From: UBA4644 sp900555855
Lineage (GTDB): Bacteria > Bacillota > Clostridia > Oscillospirales > Butyricicoccaceae
Assembly: GCA_052289195.1 (NCBI GenBank)
Contig: DAWAJD010000001.1
Location: forward strand, 52,214-116,213
DNA: 64,000 nt
Direction: 5' to 3'
The position numbers and the translations under genes were made by a program. This document shows positions 30,393 through 39,052 of the stretch, one piece after another; position 1 is the first letter of the stretch; each line of letters begins with the position of its first letter. The notes beneath the pieces were generated by a model. It searched no databases and had not been told where the DNA came from. It was given only the letters and a program-made list of their open reading frames with translations.

Positions 30393-31670
30393 TTACAGCG
30401 TTTCCAGCCGCTTTTCCACGGCGGCCAGCAGGGCGCAGGTGCAGAAGACCTCTGCCGCGGCCCGAAGCTCCTCCAGCGGGGGCAGGGAGGGGGCGATGCG
30501 GAGATTGCTGTCCTGGGGGTCATTGCCGTAGGGGAAGGTGGCTCCCGCCCCGGTCATGACCACGCCGGCCTCCCGGCACAGGGCGTTGATCCGTTTGGCA
30601 CAGCCGGGCATGGCATCGAAGCTGATGAAATAGCCGCCCTTGGGGCTGTGCCAGCGGCCGGCCCCGGTGCCGCCCAGACGCTCCTCCAGCAGGGAGAGCA
30701 CCAGATCGAACTTGGGCTTGAGAATGGCGGCGTGCTTTTCCATATGGGCCTCGATGCCCGCCAGATCCTTGAAATAGCGCACATGGCGCAGCTGATTGAC
30801 CTTGTCCGGCCCGATGGCCTGAACGCCCATGAGCTTCTTCGTCCAGGCGATGTTGGCTTCGGAAGCGGCCATGGCCGCAACGCCGGCGCCGGGATAGGTG
30901 ATCTTGGAGGTGGAGCAGTATTCCAGGAAGCGATCCTCCGTGCCACACGCCCGGGCGGCTTCAAACACATTCAAAAGCCGGTCGTGCCGGGGGGAGAGAT
31001 GGTGGACGATATAGGCGTTGTCCCAGAAGACGCGGAAATCCGGCGCGGCGGTCTTCATGGCGGCGAAGCGGCGGACCACAGCATCAGAATAGGTCTTGCC
31101 CTCCGGGTTGCTGTATTTGGGGACGCACCAGACGCCCTTGACGGCAGGGTCCGCCCCGGCCAGCTGCTCGATCCGGTCCATATCCGGGCCGTCCTCCCCC
31201 ATGGGGATGGGAATCATCTCGAAGCCCAGCTGCTGGGTGATGGCAAAATGCCGGTCGTAGCCCGGGACGGGGCAGAGCCACCGGACCTTTTCCAGCTGGC
31301 TCCAGGGGGCAAAGCCCGGCGCGCCAAATACATAGAGCCGCAGCATGGTATCATACATCATGGTCAGGCTGGCGTTGCCACCGGCGATGACCTGCTCCAC
31401 GGGGACCTCCATCAGCTGGGCAAAGAGCGCCCGGCAGGAGCGCAGCCCGTCCAGCCCGCCGTAGTTGCGGGTGTCGGTGGGGCCGTCCTGCAGATCTTCG
31501 TTGCAGTGCAGGACGGTGAGCATGGGCTCGCACAGATCCAGCTGCTCCCGGCAGGGCTTGCCCCGGGACATATCCAGCTTGAGGTTTTTCGCCCGGCAGG
31601 CATCATATTCTGCCTGAAGCTGCTTCCGGTACTGCAAAAGCGAGGTGCGATCTGCTGTCAGAATGTTCAT
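30393..31670 (-). CDS. PLP-dependent aminotransferase (class Ic aspartate aminotransferase / Aminotran_MocR type)
   Basis: 425 aa. Motifs of this less common aminotransferase group are present: LKLDMSRGKPC near residue 30, the NYGG and AGGNASLTMMYD segments, VPKYSNPEGKTYSD in place of the usual NPxNPTG, FWDNAYIVHHL with the cofactor Asp/Asn-Tyr, and STSKITYPGAGVAA with the Schiff-base Lys. Cytoplasmic transamination, possibly of aspartate. Its ATG overlaps the stop of the pantothenate kinase gene (ATGA), so translation is coupled. This is the second aminotransferase in the window and belongs to a different subgroup from the one at 3741. Confidence 0.88.
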   Translation of the reverse strand: MNILTADRTSLLQYRKQLQAEYDACRAKNLKLDMSRGKPCREQLDLCEPMLTVLHCNEDLQDGPTDTRNYGGLDGLRSCRALFAQLMEVPVEQVIAGGNASLTMMYDTMLRLYVFGAPGFAPWSQLEKVRWLCPVPGYDRHFAITQQLGFEMIPIPMGEDGPDMDRIEQLAGADPAVKGVWCVPKYSNPEGKTYSDAVVRRFAAMKTAAPDFRVFWDNAYIVHHLSPRHDRLLNVFEAARACGTEDRFLEYCSTSKITYPGAGVAAMAASEANIAWTKKLMGVQAIGPDKVNQLRHVRYFKDLAGIEAHMEKHAAILKPKFDLVLSLLEERLGGTGAGRWHSPKGGYFISFDAMPGCAKRINALCREAGVVMTGAGATFPYGNDPQDSNLRIAPSLPPLEELRAAAEVFCTCALLAAVEKRLETL

Positions 31671-32497
31671 AAGCCGTTCTCCTTTTCTCCATAGAGGGCA
31701 GCGCCGATGGCCGTGGAATATTCCGAGCGCTGCGGTACGATATAATGGACCTTGTAAAGCTCCTCCAGATCCCGGATCACCGTCTTTGCGGCTTCGATGC
31801 GGGTGAGGGAGCCGGTGAGGACGATCTGATCCGTGCCGTGGCCCTTGGCGGCCATCATGGCGATGATGCCCACCGTCTGGAAGACCATGTTGACCACGCC
31901 CATGGCCAGATCGGCGTCGCAGGCGTCGTCGGTGATCTTGCCGAAGTTGGCGGCGGTGGTCCGGTTGTTCATATTGGCCAGCTGATCCCGGGTGATATCG
32001 CCCACGGTCAGGTCGATGTGGCTCACATCCCCCTGGATGGCCAGCTCGGAAATGTGGGAAAAGCTGCTGCTGCCGATGAGCTTGCTGCAGAGGCCCACCA
32101 TGGTCCCGCCGCCAACGCCGCTGCCGCCGATGTAGCAGATCTGGTCGCCGTTGACGCTGGAGAGGGAGGTGCCCGTGCCCATGCTCACCACGATGCAGTG
32201 GTCCAGGCCGGAGATATACCTGCCGCCCAGACCGATGGCCTGAAACTCATCCACCTTGCGGATGGGGATGCCGTAAAGATCCTCCTTCAGGAAGGAGGAG
32301 CCCACGCCCGTGACCATGACCTTGTCGATCTCCGGAAGCTTCAGCCCCTGATCGTCCAGAAAATGGCCGAAGGCCCCATAGGCGGAGGTGAGAGGATCGG
32401 AGGCCCGGACCCGGTCGGAGCCAAGGATCGCCCCGTCCTTCAGGCCGACGATCTTGGTGGTGCTGCCGCCGATGTCGATGCCGATGATATAGCCCAT
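31667..32497 (-). CDS. Type II pantothenate kinase (CoaW/Fumble-like, ASKHA fold)
   Basis: 276 aa from ATG 32497 (AAGGAG 10 bases upstream); the open frame extends further upstream but overlaps asnS. The ATP-binding signature IGIDIGGSTTKIV at the N-terminus and the central GSGVGGGTMVGL, with SMGTGTSL before it, are those of eukaryote-like type II pantothenate kinases; the general BadF/BadG-type ATPase is the alternative. It would phosphorylate pantothenate as the first step of coenzyme A synthesis. The gene sits between asnS and an aminotransferase; aspartate/asparagine-related metabolism may link them (weak inference). Confidence 0.8.
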   Translation of the reverse strand: MGYIIGIDIGGSTTKIVGLKDGAILGSDRVRASDPLTSAYGAFGHFLDDQGLKLPEIDKVMVTGVGSSFLKEDLYGIPIRKVDEFQAIGLGGRYISGLDHCIVVSMGTGTSLSSVNGDQICYIGGSGVGGGTMVGLCSKLIGSSSFSHISELAIQGDVSHIDLTVGDITRDQLANMNNRTTAANFGKITDDACDADLAMGVVNMVFQTVGIIAMMAAKGHGTDQIVLTGSLTRIEAAKTVIRDLEELYKVHYIVPQRSEYSTAIGAALYGEKENGL

Positions 32498-32564
32498 ATG
32501 CAAAAAACTCCTTATGCGATGACCTGAAAGGGCGCGCCTGCGCCCACAGAACCGGAAGGGGGGA

Positions 32565-33962
32565 TCAGAACTCCGCCGTTCCCACCGTCCGGGGGAAGGG
32601 AAGCACATCCCGGATGTTGGCCGCGCCGGTGAGATACATGATCAGGCGCTCGAAGCCAAGGCCGAAGCCTGCGTGGCGGGTGCCGCCGTATTTCCGCAGC
32701 TCCAGATACCACCAGTAATTGTCCCGGTCCATGCCGGCGTCTTCGATGATCTGCTCCAGCAGCTCCAGCCGCTCCTCCCGCTGGCTGCCGCCGCAAAGCT
32801 CCCCGATGCCGGGGACCAGCAGGTCTGCCGCGGCAACGGTCTTGCCGTCGTCGTTGCGGCGCATATAAAAGGCCTTGATCTCCTTGGGATAATCCGTCAC
32901 GAAGACGGGCTTTTTGAAGATCTCCTCCGTCAGGTAGCGCTCGTGCTCCGACTGCAGATCGCAGCCCCAATATACAGGGAACTGGAACTGGTCCTTGTGC
33001 TGCTCCAGCAGGGCCACGGCCTCGGTGTAGGTGATGCGGCCGAAGGCCTCCTCAAAGGCCACCGCGTGGAGCCGCTCCAGCAGGCCGTTGTCCAAAAACC
33101 GGTTGCAGAAGGCCAGCTCGTCGGGGCAGGTCTCCAGAACGGCGCGGATGACGAACTTGATCATATCCTCCTGCAGGTCCATATCGTCCTTCAGGTCGGC
33201 GAAGGCGATCTCCGGCTCGATCATCCAGAACTCCGCCGCGTGGCGGGCGGTGTTGGAGCGCTCTGCCCGGAAGGTGGGGCCGAAGGTGTAAATTTTTGCA
33301 AATGCCTGGGCGAAGATCTCGCCCTCCAGCTGGCCGGAGACGGTCAGGTTGGCGCACTTGCCGAAGAAATCCTTGGAATAATCCGGCTGGTTCTGCTCGT
33401 TGCGGGGGATCTCGTTCAGGTCCAGCGTGGTCACCTGGAACATCTCGCCGGCGCCCTCGGCGTCGCTGGCGGTGATCAGCGGGGTGTGGACATAGAGAAA
33501 GCCCCGCTGCTGGAAAAACTGATGGATGGCGAAGGCCGCCGCAGAGCGCACCCGGAAGATGGCGTGGAAGGTGTTGGTGCGGGGGCGGAGGTGCTGGATG
33601 GTGCGGAGGTATTCCAGGGTGTGGCGCTTTTTCTGCAGGGGATAATCCGGCGGGCAGGCGCCCTCCAGCGCCAGCGTCTCCGCCTGAAGCTCCACAGGCT
33701 GCTTGGGGTTGGGGGAAGCGGCCACCCGGCCGGTGACGATGATGGCGCAGCCCACATTGAGCCGGGCTGCCGCGGCGTAGTTTTCGTTCTGCGCGTCGTA
33801 GACCACCTGCAGGTTGGAGACCACGGAGCCGTCGTTCAGCTCCACAAAGGCACAGGCCTTTACATCCCTTGCCGTGCGGACCCAGCCCTTCAGGGTGACC
33901 TCTTTTCCGATATATTCCTGCGGCGCGTGCAGGATGGCTCTGACAGTTGCGATCTCAGTCAT
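32565..33962 (-). CDS. asnS: Asparaginyl-tRNA synthetase
   Basis: 465 aa, full length. An N-terminal OB-fold anticodon-binding domain (VTLKGWVRTARDVKACAFVE) is followed by the class II catalytic core: motif 2 FRAERSNTARHAAEFWMIEP, and motif 3 GFGLGFERLIMYLTG near the end. The ending VLPFPRTVGTAEF fits AsnRS rather than AspRS. It charges tRNA-Asn with asparagine in the cytoplasm. GGAAGG lies upstream of the ATG. The TSCPD gene lies 47 bases upstream in the same direction and the kinase 67 bases downstream. Confidence 0.96.
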   Translation of the reverse strand: MTEIATVRAILHAPQEYIGKEVTLKGWVRTARDVKACAFVELNDGSVVSNLQVVYDAQNENYAAAARLNVGCAIIVTGRVAASPNPKQPVELQAETLALEGACPPDYPLQKKRHTLEYLRTIQHLRPRTNTFHAIFRVRSAAAFAIHQFFQQRGFLYVHTPLITASDAEGAGEMFQVTTLDLNEIPRNEQNQPDYSKDFFGKCANLTVSGQLEGEIFAQAFAKIYTFGPTFRAERSNTARHAAEFWMIEPEIAFADLKDDMDLQEDMIKFVIRAVLETCPDELAFCNRFLDNGLLERLHAVAFEEAFGRITYTEAVALLEQHKDQFQFPVYWGCDLQSEHERYLTEEIFKKPVFVTDYPKEIKAFYMRRNDDGKTVAAADLLVPGIGELCGGSQREERLELLEQIIEDAGMDRDNYWWYLELRKYGGTRHAGFGLGFERLIMYLTGAANIRDVLPFPRTVGTAEF

Positions 33963-34009
33963 ACTTCATTTCCTTCCGTCTTACATATTTATAGGGGGGC
34001 CGGCGAGGC

Positions 34010-34258
34010 TCAGAGCATCTCGCGGATGGCCCGGGAGATCTGGTCCGGACAGGAGGTATTCTTCAGGCCGCAGCGGATCCCTGCCAGGGTATCGGCCACC
34101 TGCGCCGCTTCGCGCCCGATGACCAGCGCGCGAATTCCCTGAAGGTTGCCGTTGCAGCCGCCCTCGATCACAATGTCCTCTACGATACCGTCCGTGATCG
34201 TGATCTCATATCGCCGGGAGCAGACCCCCTGAGGATAAAAAACAGCTTTTTTCGTCAT
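34010..34258 (-). CDS. TSCPD-domain protein (TIGR03905-like)
   Basis: 82 aa from ATG 34258, preceded by AAAAGGAG; an in-frame ATG 21 bases earlier overlaps that site. The family signature TSCPDQISRAI is near the C-terminus, with further cysteines at YPQGVCSRRYE, EGGCNGN and IRCGLKN, the pattern of small cysteine-rich proteins related to the C-terminal zinc module of ribonucleotide reductases. Likely metal binding, cytoplasmic; function not established. Has its own promoter, divergent from the chorismate mutase gene. Confidence 0.85.
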   Translation of the reverse strand: MTKKAVFYPQGVCSRRYEITITDGIVEDIVIEGGCNGNLQGIRALVIGREAAQVADTLAGIRCGLKNTSCPDQISRAIREML

Positions 34259-34295
34259 GATGATGCGTCTCCTTTTCATGATCCGATACGCTTCT

Positions 34296-34324
34296 AATTT
34301 AGCATAGTTTTGCCGGTTTGTCTA
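34296..34324 (-). promoter_or_regulatory. Promoter of the TSCPD gene (and perhaps asnS)
   Basis: On the minus strand TAGACA (34324-34319), 17 bases, TAAATT (34301-34296), about 38 bases upstream of the start codon. Confidence 0.55.
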
Positions 34325-34419
34325 TGGGTTTGTCTGATTTTCGCCGGGGCGGCGGGGGATTTTGCCGCGGAAGGCGAAAAAAACCGGAAAATCCCCGCGG
34401 GTTTGTTCAAAAACCGCAG

Positions 34420-34448
34420 TTGACAGGGGCCGAAGGATGCTTTATCAT
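34420..34448 (+). promoter_or_regulatory. Promoter of the chorismate mutase-like gene
   Basis: TTGACA (34420-34425), 17 bases, TATCAT (34443-34448), some 52 bases before the start at 34501. Confidence 0.8.
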
Positions 34449-34500
34449 AAAATATGACAGAAATCAGCGGCGCGCCGCGCCGGAGCAAGGAGAACCGCCC

Positions 34501-35364
34501 ATGAGAGAACAGGACCTATTGAATCAGATCATCGACAGCTGCGACGACGCCCTGCGGGATGTGTTTCTCCGCCGGATGGAGATCGCCGTCAAGCTCACCG
34601 ACGCCCAGAAGGGCGGGGAGGACATCTACGATCCCAAGCGGGAGGCCACGGTGCTGCGCCATGTGACGGCGGGCCTTTCTCCGGAGCTGAGCACCCGGGC
34701 CAATTCCCTCTGGCGGTCGCTGATGCGCATGAGCCGGGGCCGGCAGTATCGCTATGTGGTCACCAACGACCCGGACCTGCGCCTGCCCCACGAGCAGGAT
34801 ATTCTGGAGACCGTCCCCCGGGACGGCATCGTCCTCTGCCCGGGCGATATGGCGCGGGATATCTCCGCCGCGCTGGGGATGGAGGTCTCCCCCTGCCATT
34901 CCATCTCTGCCGCCATTGAGGCCCTGCTGGAGGGGAAGGGAGACTTTGCCGGCCTGATCGTAGACAGCTATTACGATACGGAATGGCTTTACAGCATGAT
35001 CTACCGTCAGCCTATCTATATCAATTCCTTCATCCCCCTGCCCGACGGGCGGATGCTGGCGCTGTTTTCCAAGCATCTGTATTCCGATGTGACCAACAGC
35101 ATCGTCAGCGTGGCCTTTTCCATCCGCATGGAGCAGTATGGCGACCTTTCCCAGACGCTGGCCGTTTTTGCGGAGGCGAAGCTCAATGTGGAATATTTCC
35201 GCGTCAAGACCGTGGACATCGACCAGGACGACAGCCAGCGCATCAACATTGTCTTTGCGGAGCTTTCCGGCTCACTGACCTCGGCAGATTCCAGAGCCGC
35301 CTTCCTCCAGCTGCAGCAGGAGCTGCAGGTCTTCCGCGTCATCGGCTACCGGGAGAGCTATTGA
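34501..35364 (+). CDS. Chorismate mutase fused to degenerate prephenate dehydratase-like and ACT-like regions
   Basis: 287 aa from ATG 34501 (AAGGAG 8 bases upstream). Residues 1-85 look like an AroQ chorismate mutase helical domain (LLNQIIDSCDDALRDVFLRR, then KREATVLRHV). Residues ~85-200 take the place of the prephenate dehydratase domain of a P-protein but are much shorter, and no TTRF-type catalytic motif was found. Residues ~200-287 resemble an ACT regulatory domain ending in FRVIGYRES. A normal bifunctional PheA is ~380 aa. It may be a mutase with a ligand-binding regulatory part, or an enzyme in decay; the promoter and terminator are intact, which favours use. Confidence 0.65.
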   Translation: MREQDLLNQIIDSCDDALRDVFLRRMEIAVKLTDAQKGGEDIYDPKREATVLRHVTAGLSPELSTRANSLWRSLMRMSRGRQYRYVVTNDPDLRLPHEQDILETVPRDGIVLCPGDMARDISAALGMEVSPCHSISAAIEALLEGKGDFAGLIVDSYYDTEWLYSMIYRQPIYINSFIPLPDGRMLALFSKHLYSDVTNSIVSVAFSIRMEQYGDLSQTLAVFAEAKLNVEYFRVKTVDIDQDDSQRINIVFAELSGSLTSADSRAAFLQLQQELQVFRVIGYRESY

Positions 35365-35387
35365 GCCGAAAAAGAAAGCGAACCCCG

Positions 35388-35416
35388 CCGGCGCGCCCTG
35401 TGCGCGCCGGTTTTTT
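35388..35416 (+). terminator. Terminator after the chorismate mutase-like gene
   Basis: A 9-bp perfect stem CCGGCGCGC / GCGCGCCGG with loop CCTGT, followed by six T. Confidence 0.9.
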
Positions 35417-35456
35417 GTGCGCCGGGAGAAAACCACCGGCGCGGCGCAGACTGCCG

Positions 35457-35485
35457 TTGACAAGCGGCGGCTGGTGCGCTATGAT
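35457..35485 (+). promoter_or_regulatory. Promoter of the surface peptidase gene
   Basis: TTGACA (35457-35462), 17 bases, TATGAT (35480-35485), 31 bases upstream of the start at 35517. Confidence 0.85.
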
Positions 35486-35516
35486 AGATTTGATAACAAA
35501 AAAGGAGGACCGCGCA

Positions 35517-37274
35517 ATGAAAAAGCTATTCCCCATCTGTCTGCTCCTGCTGCTGCTCCTGCTGCCCACCACGGCTCACGCCATGGACTTCACGCCGGAG
35601 GAGGGGGCCAACACCCTTTATGAGCTGGGGCTCTTTCAGGGGAAGGGGACCACGGCCAACGGCCGCCCCATCTATGCGCTGAACGACACGCCCACCCGGG
35701 CCGAGGCCGCTACCATGCTGGTGCGTCTTCTGGGCCGGGAGCAGGAGGCAAAGGCCGGCGCATGGGACCTGCCCTTCACCGATGTTCCGGAATGGGCGCG
35801 GCCCTATGTGGGCTATGCCTATGCAAACGGGCTGACCAACGGCATCGGCGCCGACCGCTTCGGCAGCGGACAGGCCGTCACGGCGGATCAGTATATGACC
35901 TTCCTGCTGCGGGCGCTGGGCTATTCCTCTGAGACGGATTTTGCCTGGAACGCCGCCGCAGACTACGGCGCGGGCCTTGGCCTGAAGATCGCCGACCGGA
36001 AGGCCTTTACCCGGGGACAGGTGGCCGCCGTCTCCGCCGCCGCGCTGGCCCAGAAGCAGAAGGGCTCTGCCCTGACGCTGGCGGCCCTGCTGCAGCAAAA
36101 CGGCGCCATCGACGGCGCGCTTGCGGCGGAATATGGCTTTCTGATCCCGGGCGTTCCTCTGGCGGGCGGCAACCGCTGGACCATCCAGAATGCCGCAGGA
36201 CAGTATCTTGCCCCGGTGGGCCGGAAGCTGACCCTCAGCGACACGCCCTTTGTCTGGCAGACGGACCGGGGGCCGGCGGGGGCCATGATCCTGCAGCTGG
36301 GCGGGGAGAATTCCCTCCGGCTGGATGTGGAAAACGCCTGGTTTTCTGCGGGAAACGCCGTCTCCCTCTGCGAAAATACCGGCTCCGACGCCCAGTTCTG
36401 GACCCTTTCCGCCACGGAGGAGGGCGGCTGGCAGCTCCTCTGCGCTACTCATCCGGAGCTTGGCCTTTCTGAGGGCTTCCAGCTCTGCAAAAGCAGTCAG
36501 GCTGCCGCGTGGCAGGTGCAGTGCGTTGGGACGGACCGGGCCAAATATTTCGAGACCGACAGCGCCGATGGCGCCGTCACCCTTCAGGCGGAATATCGGC
36601 TGCTGGACCTGATCTCCCGGCAGCGGCTGCAGAAGCTGGCCAACGACCTGTCCACCGCCTATGGGGACTATGCGGAGCTTACCGGCTGGAAGCCCTATGA
36701 CCGGGTCTATTACAAGATGTATGAGACCATCCCGGAGGGCTACTGGGGCTATGCCACCAGCACCGACACCCTCCACATCGACTCGGACTGCATCTATGCG
36801 GACATCCGCGACAACCTCTCCCGCCGGAAGAACGACTGGAACTTCGGCCTGCTCCACGAGATGAGCCATCTCTTTGACATGGACAAGCCCTGGGAGTTCC
36901 ATGCGGAGGTGGTGTGCGATTACCGGCTGGCCTATACCGTCACCAAAAACAACGCGGCGGCCGTCCCTGCAGACTGGTACGGTGCGCGGGAATATACCGG
37001 CTGGGAGATCCTGGAGGTCTATCTGGGCGACGGGCCCCTGAGCGAAACCCTCACCGTCTTTAGCCTCACCCAAAAGCTGGTGGAGATCACAAGGCAGATC
37101 GGCTGGGAAGCGGCCATGAAAATGTTCCGCAACTATCCCAGTCAGGTCCCTGAGACGCCCCGGGCGCAGCTGGAGCTTTTTATCGACCAGTTGGGCAAGG
37201 CCGGCGGCATCGACGCCCGGGCGCTCTTTACCCCGGCGGAATGGGCCAACGCCATGAAGATCGGCGAGCTTTAA
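35517..37274 (+). CDS. Secreted SLH protein with ricin-like and M60-like zinc peptidase domains
   Basis: 585 aa from ATG 35517 with AAAGGAGG 8 bases upstream. Signal peptide residues 1-20 (LLLLLLPTTAHA). Three SLH-like repeats follow (~25-180; LPFTDVPEWARPYVGYAYAN is clearest). Residues ~220-340 look like a ricin-type beta-trefoil (NRWTIQNAAGQYLAP, DAQFWTLS). The C-terminal part carries HEMSH at 447-451 with Glu460 and Glu464 after it, fitting the HExxH-x(8-28)-E pattern of M60/enhancin-like peptidases that attack mucin-type glycoproteins. Cell-wall-anchored glycoprotein degradation is the inferred role. It has its own promoter and terminator. Confidence 0.78.
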   Translation: MKKLFPICLLLLLLLLPTTAHAMDFTPEEGANTLYELGLFQGKGTTANGRPIYALNDTPTRAEAATMLVRLLGREQEAKAGAWDLPFTDVPEWARPYVGYAYANGLTNGIGADRFGSGQAVTADQYMTFLLRALGYSSETDFAWNAAADYGAGLGLKIADRKAFTRGQVAAVSAAALAQKQKGSALTLAALLQQNGAIDGALAAEYGFLIPGVPLAGGNRWTIQNAAGQYLAPVGRKLTLSDTPFVWQTDRGPAGAMILQLGGENSLRLDVENAWFSAGNAVSLCENTGSDAQFWTLSATEEGGWQLLCATHPELGLSEGFQLCKSSQAAAWQVQCVGTDRAKYFETDSADGAVTLQAEYRLLDLISRQRLQKLANDLSTAYGDYAELTGWKPYDRVYYKMYETIPEGYWGYATSTDTLHIDSDCIYADIRDNLSRRKNDWNFGLLHEMSHLFDMDKPWEFHAEVVCDYRLAYTVTKNNAAAVPADWYGAREYTGWEILEVYLGDGPLSETLTVFSLTQKLVEITRQIGWEAAMKMFRNYPSQVPETPRAQLELFIDQLGKAGGIDARALFTPAEWANAMKIGEL

Positions 37275-37296
37275 GCGCCGGCAAGAAGCCATCCCT

Positions 37297-37326
37297 GCGG
37301 GCCGCACCCGGCGGCCCGCTTTTTTC
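37297..37326 (+). terminator. Terminator after the surface peptidase gene
   Basis: A 9-bp perfect stem GCGGGCCGC / GCGGCCCGC with loop ACCCG, then six T. Confidence 0.9.
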
Positions 37327-37353
37327 CGCCCCGGCCTGCGCCCCCGGCAGGGC

Positions 37354-37382
37354 TTGCCTTTTGCCCGGGGATAGGCTATAAT
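37354..37382 (+). promoter_or_regulatory. Promoter of the MATE transporter
   Basis: TTGCCT (37354-37359), 17 bases, TATAAT (37377-37382), 37 bases before the ATG. Confidence 0.8.
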
Positions 37383-37419
37383 CAAAGGACTACGCTCAAA
37401 CGAAAGGGAGGGGCGCCTT

Positions 37420-38802
37420 ATGCGTTCTCGTTCCAAGGCCAGCCCGGGCTTTTACCGGCAGATGCTGGCGCTGGCCATACCCATCGCCCTGCAGAATATG
37501 CTCACCTCCTGCGGCAGCCTGATCGACACCGCCATGGTGGCCCGGCTGGGCAATGTTGCCACCACCGCCGTTGGCATCGGCGCAAAGTGCGTCATGCTGA
37601 TCCAGATGGTGACCTTTGGCTTCTGCTCCGGCGGCTCGGTGCTCATCGCCCAGTATTGGGGGGCGAAGGATGAAAAGGGCGTCCGGCGGGCCTATTGCAT
37701 CGGTCTCTGGATGTGTATGGCGGCGGCCGCTTTGTTTACCGCGGCGGCGCTGCTGCTGCCGGACCGGCTCATCCGCATTTTTACCGACGAAGAAGCCGTC
37801 TGCCGGGCGGGGACGGAATATCTGCGGATCGTGGCCCTGGGCGTTTTGCCCTGTGCCTTTGCCAATATGGCAAGCATGGCCCGCCGCAGCGTGGAGGAGG
37901 TGCGCCTGCCGCTGCTCGCCTCTGCGCTGGCCGTTGCGGTGAACTGCACGCTGAACTACGCCCTGATCTACGGCCGGCTGGGCCTGCCCCGGCTTGGCCT
38001 TCCCGGCGCGGCGGCGGCGACGGCCATCTCCCAGCTGGTACAGGCCCTCCTGATGCTGGGGGCGGGCATCCGGCAGAAGCATTTTACCGTCCTGGGCGCG
38101 CTGGATCTCCGCCGGATCTCCCCCGGCTTCTTCAAGAAATATCTGCGCATCGCCATGCCGGTGGTCTGCAACGAGAGCATCTGGGGCCTTTTGTTCAACG
38201 CCTATTCCATGATCTACGCCCGGCAGGGCAGCGCCAATTACGCGGCCTATACCCTCTACAGCTCCATCGAATCGCTGGTCTTCGTCTTCTTTATCGGCGC
38301 GTGCAACGCCTGCTCCATCCTCATCGGCAAGACCATCGGTCAGGGCCGGAAGGAGGAGAGCCAGCACATCGCTGCCCAGACCCTGCGGATCTTCGTGGCC
38401 ATGGGCCTTGTGCTGGGCGGGACGCTGGCCTGCTTCCGCTGGCCGCTGATCCGGCTTCTGGGCGTGGAAGACCCCGCCACCGCCCAGCTCACCGCCAGCA
38501 TCCTGCTGTTTTACTGCTGCTGGTGCCCCGTGCGGCAGCTGAATTATGTTCTGGTGGTTGGGATCCTGCGGGCCGGGGGCGATACGAAGGTCTCGGCCCT
38601 GCTGGATGTGGGGGTCATGGCGGTGTGGAGCGTGCCGGTGGTCTGGTGCCTGACCTATGTGCTCAAGCTGCCCTTTCTCTGGTGCGTCTGCAGCGGATTT
38701 ATCGCCGAGGATGTGGTCAAGCTGCCCCTGTGTCTCTGGCGGCTGAAGAGCGGCAAATGGATCCGCGTCCTGGCGGAGCCCCAGAGCGGCAGCGCCCTCT
38801 GA
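37420..38802 (+). CDS. MATE-family efflux transporter
   Basis: 460 aa with about twelve hydrophobic segments, the usual size for the family. The first half opens with the typical MLALAIPIALQNMLTSCGSL and SLIDTAMVARLGNVATTAVG; the second half repeats the pattern (KYLRIAMPVVCNESIWGLL). It is an inner-membrane Na+ or H+ antiporter exporting organic cations or small molecules; the substrate cannot be deduced. AAAGGGAGG precedes the ATG. It appears to be monocistronic, and no specific regulator adjoins it. Confidence 0.93.
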   Translation: MRSRSKASPGFYRQMLALAIPIALQNMLTSCGSLIDTAMVARLGNVATTAVGIGAKCVMLIQMVTFGFCSGGSVLIAQYWGAKDEKGVRRAYCIGLWMCMAAAALFTAAALLLPDRLIRIFTDEEAVCRAGTEYLRIVALGVLPCAFANMASMARRSVEEVRLPLLASALAVAVNCTLNYALIYGRLGLPRLGLPGAAAATAISQLVQALLMLGAGIRQKHFTVLGALDLRRISPGFFKKYLRIAMPVVCNESIWGLLFNAYSMIYARQGSANYAAYTLYSSIESLVFVFFIGACNACSILIGKTIGQGRKEESQHIAAQTLRIFVAMGLVLGGTLACFRWPLIRLLGVEDPATAQLTASILLFYCCWCPVRQLNYVLVVGILRAGGDTKVSALLDVGVMAVWSVPVVWCLTYVLKLPFLWCVCSGFIAEDVVKLPLCLWRLKSGKWIRVLAEPQSGSAL

Positions 38803-38888
38803 CGGCGAACAAAAAAAGAGGCATCCTCCGGCCCTTTGGCGCATAGCATGGGGTAAGACCCCAACGGTGCAAAGGAGCGTGTTGAAAA

Positions 38889-38969
38889 ATGCCCGGAGCC
38901 TGGCCGGAAACGCCGGATCTGGACGATCTGATCTTCGAAGACGAAGAGCCCTTCGTCAGCCAGCGATAA
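38889..38969 (+). CDS. Possible 26-residue acidic small protein
   Basis: ATG at 38889, with AAAGGAG 11 bases upstream, opens a 26-codon frame with ten acidic or amide-free polar residues clustered in PDLDDLIFEDEEPFVSQR, then TAA, then a strong terminator 20 bases on. The preceding TGGGG-TAAGA-CCCCA hairpin (38859-38873) could be a leader structure. The rest of the 250-base gap between the MATE gene and the helicase has no gene. Unrecognised; may be chance. Confidence 0.35.
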   Translation: MPGAWPETPDLDDLIFEDEEPFVSQR

Positions 38970-38985
38970 GCAGCCATAAGCAAGC

Positions 38986-39014
38986 AAAAAGCCCGCCGTT
39001 CGGCGGGCATTTTT
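38986..39014. terminator. Bidirectional terminator between the MATE region and the helicase
   Basis: An 8-bp perfect stem GCCCGCCG / CGGCGGGC with AAAAA on the left and ATTTTTATT on the right, so it ends transcription from both sides, including the DEAD-box gene whose stop is at 39053. Confidence 0.88.
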
Positions 39015-39052
39015 ATTATTATTTATGGGGTCGGAAGGGAAAAGAGGGCGGT

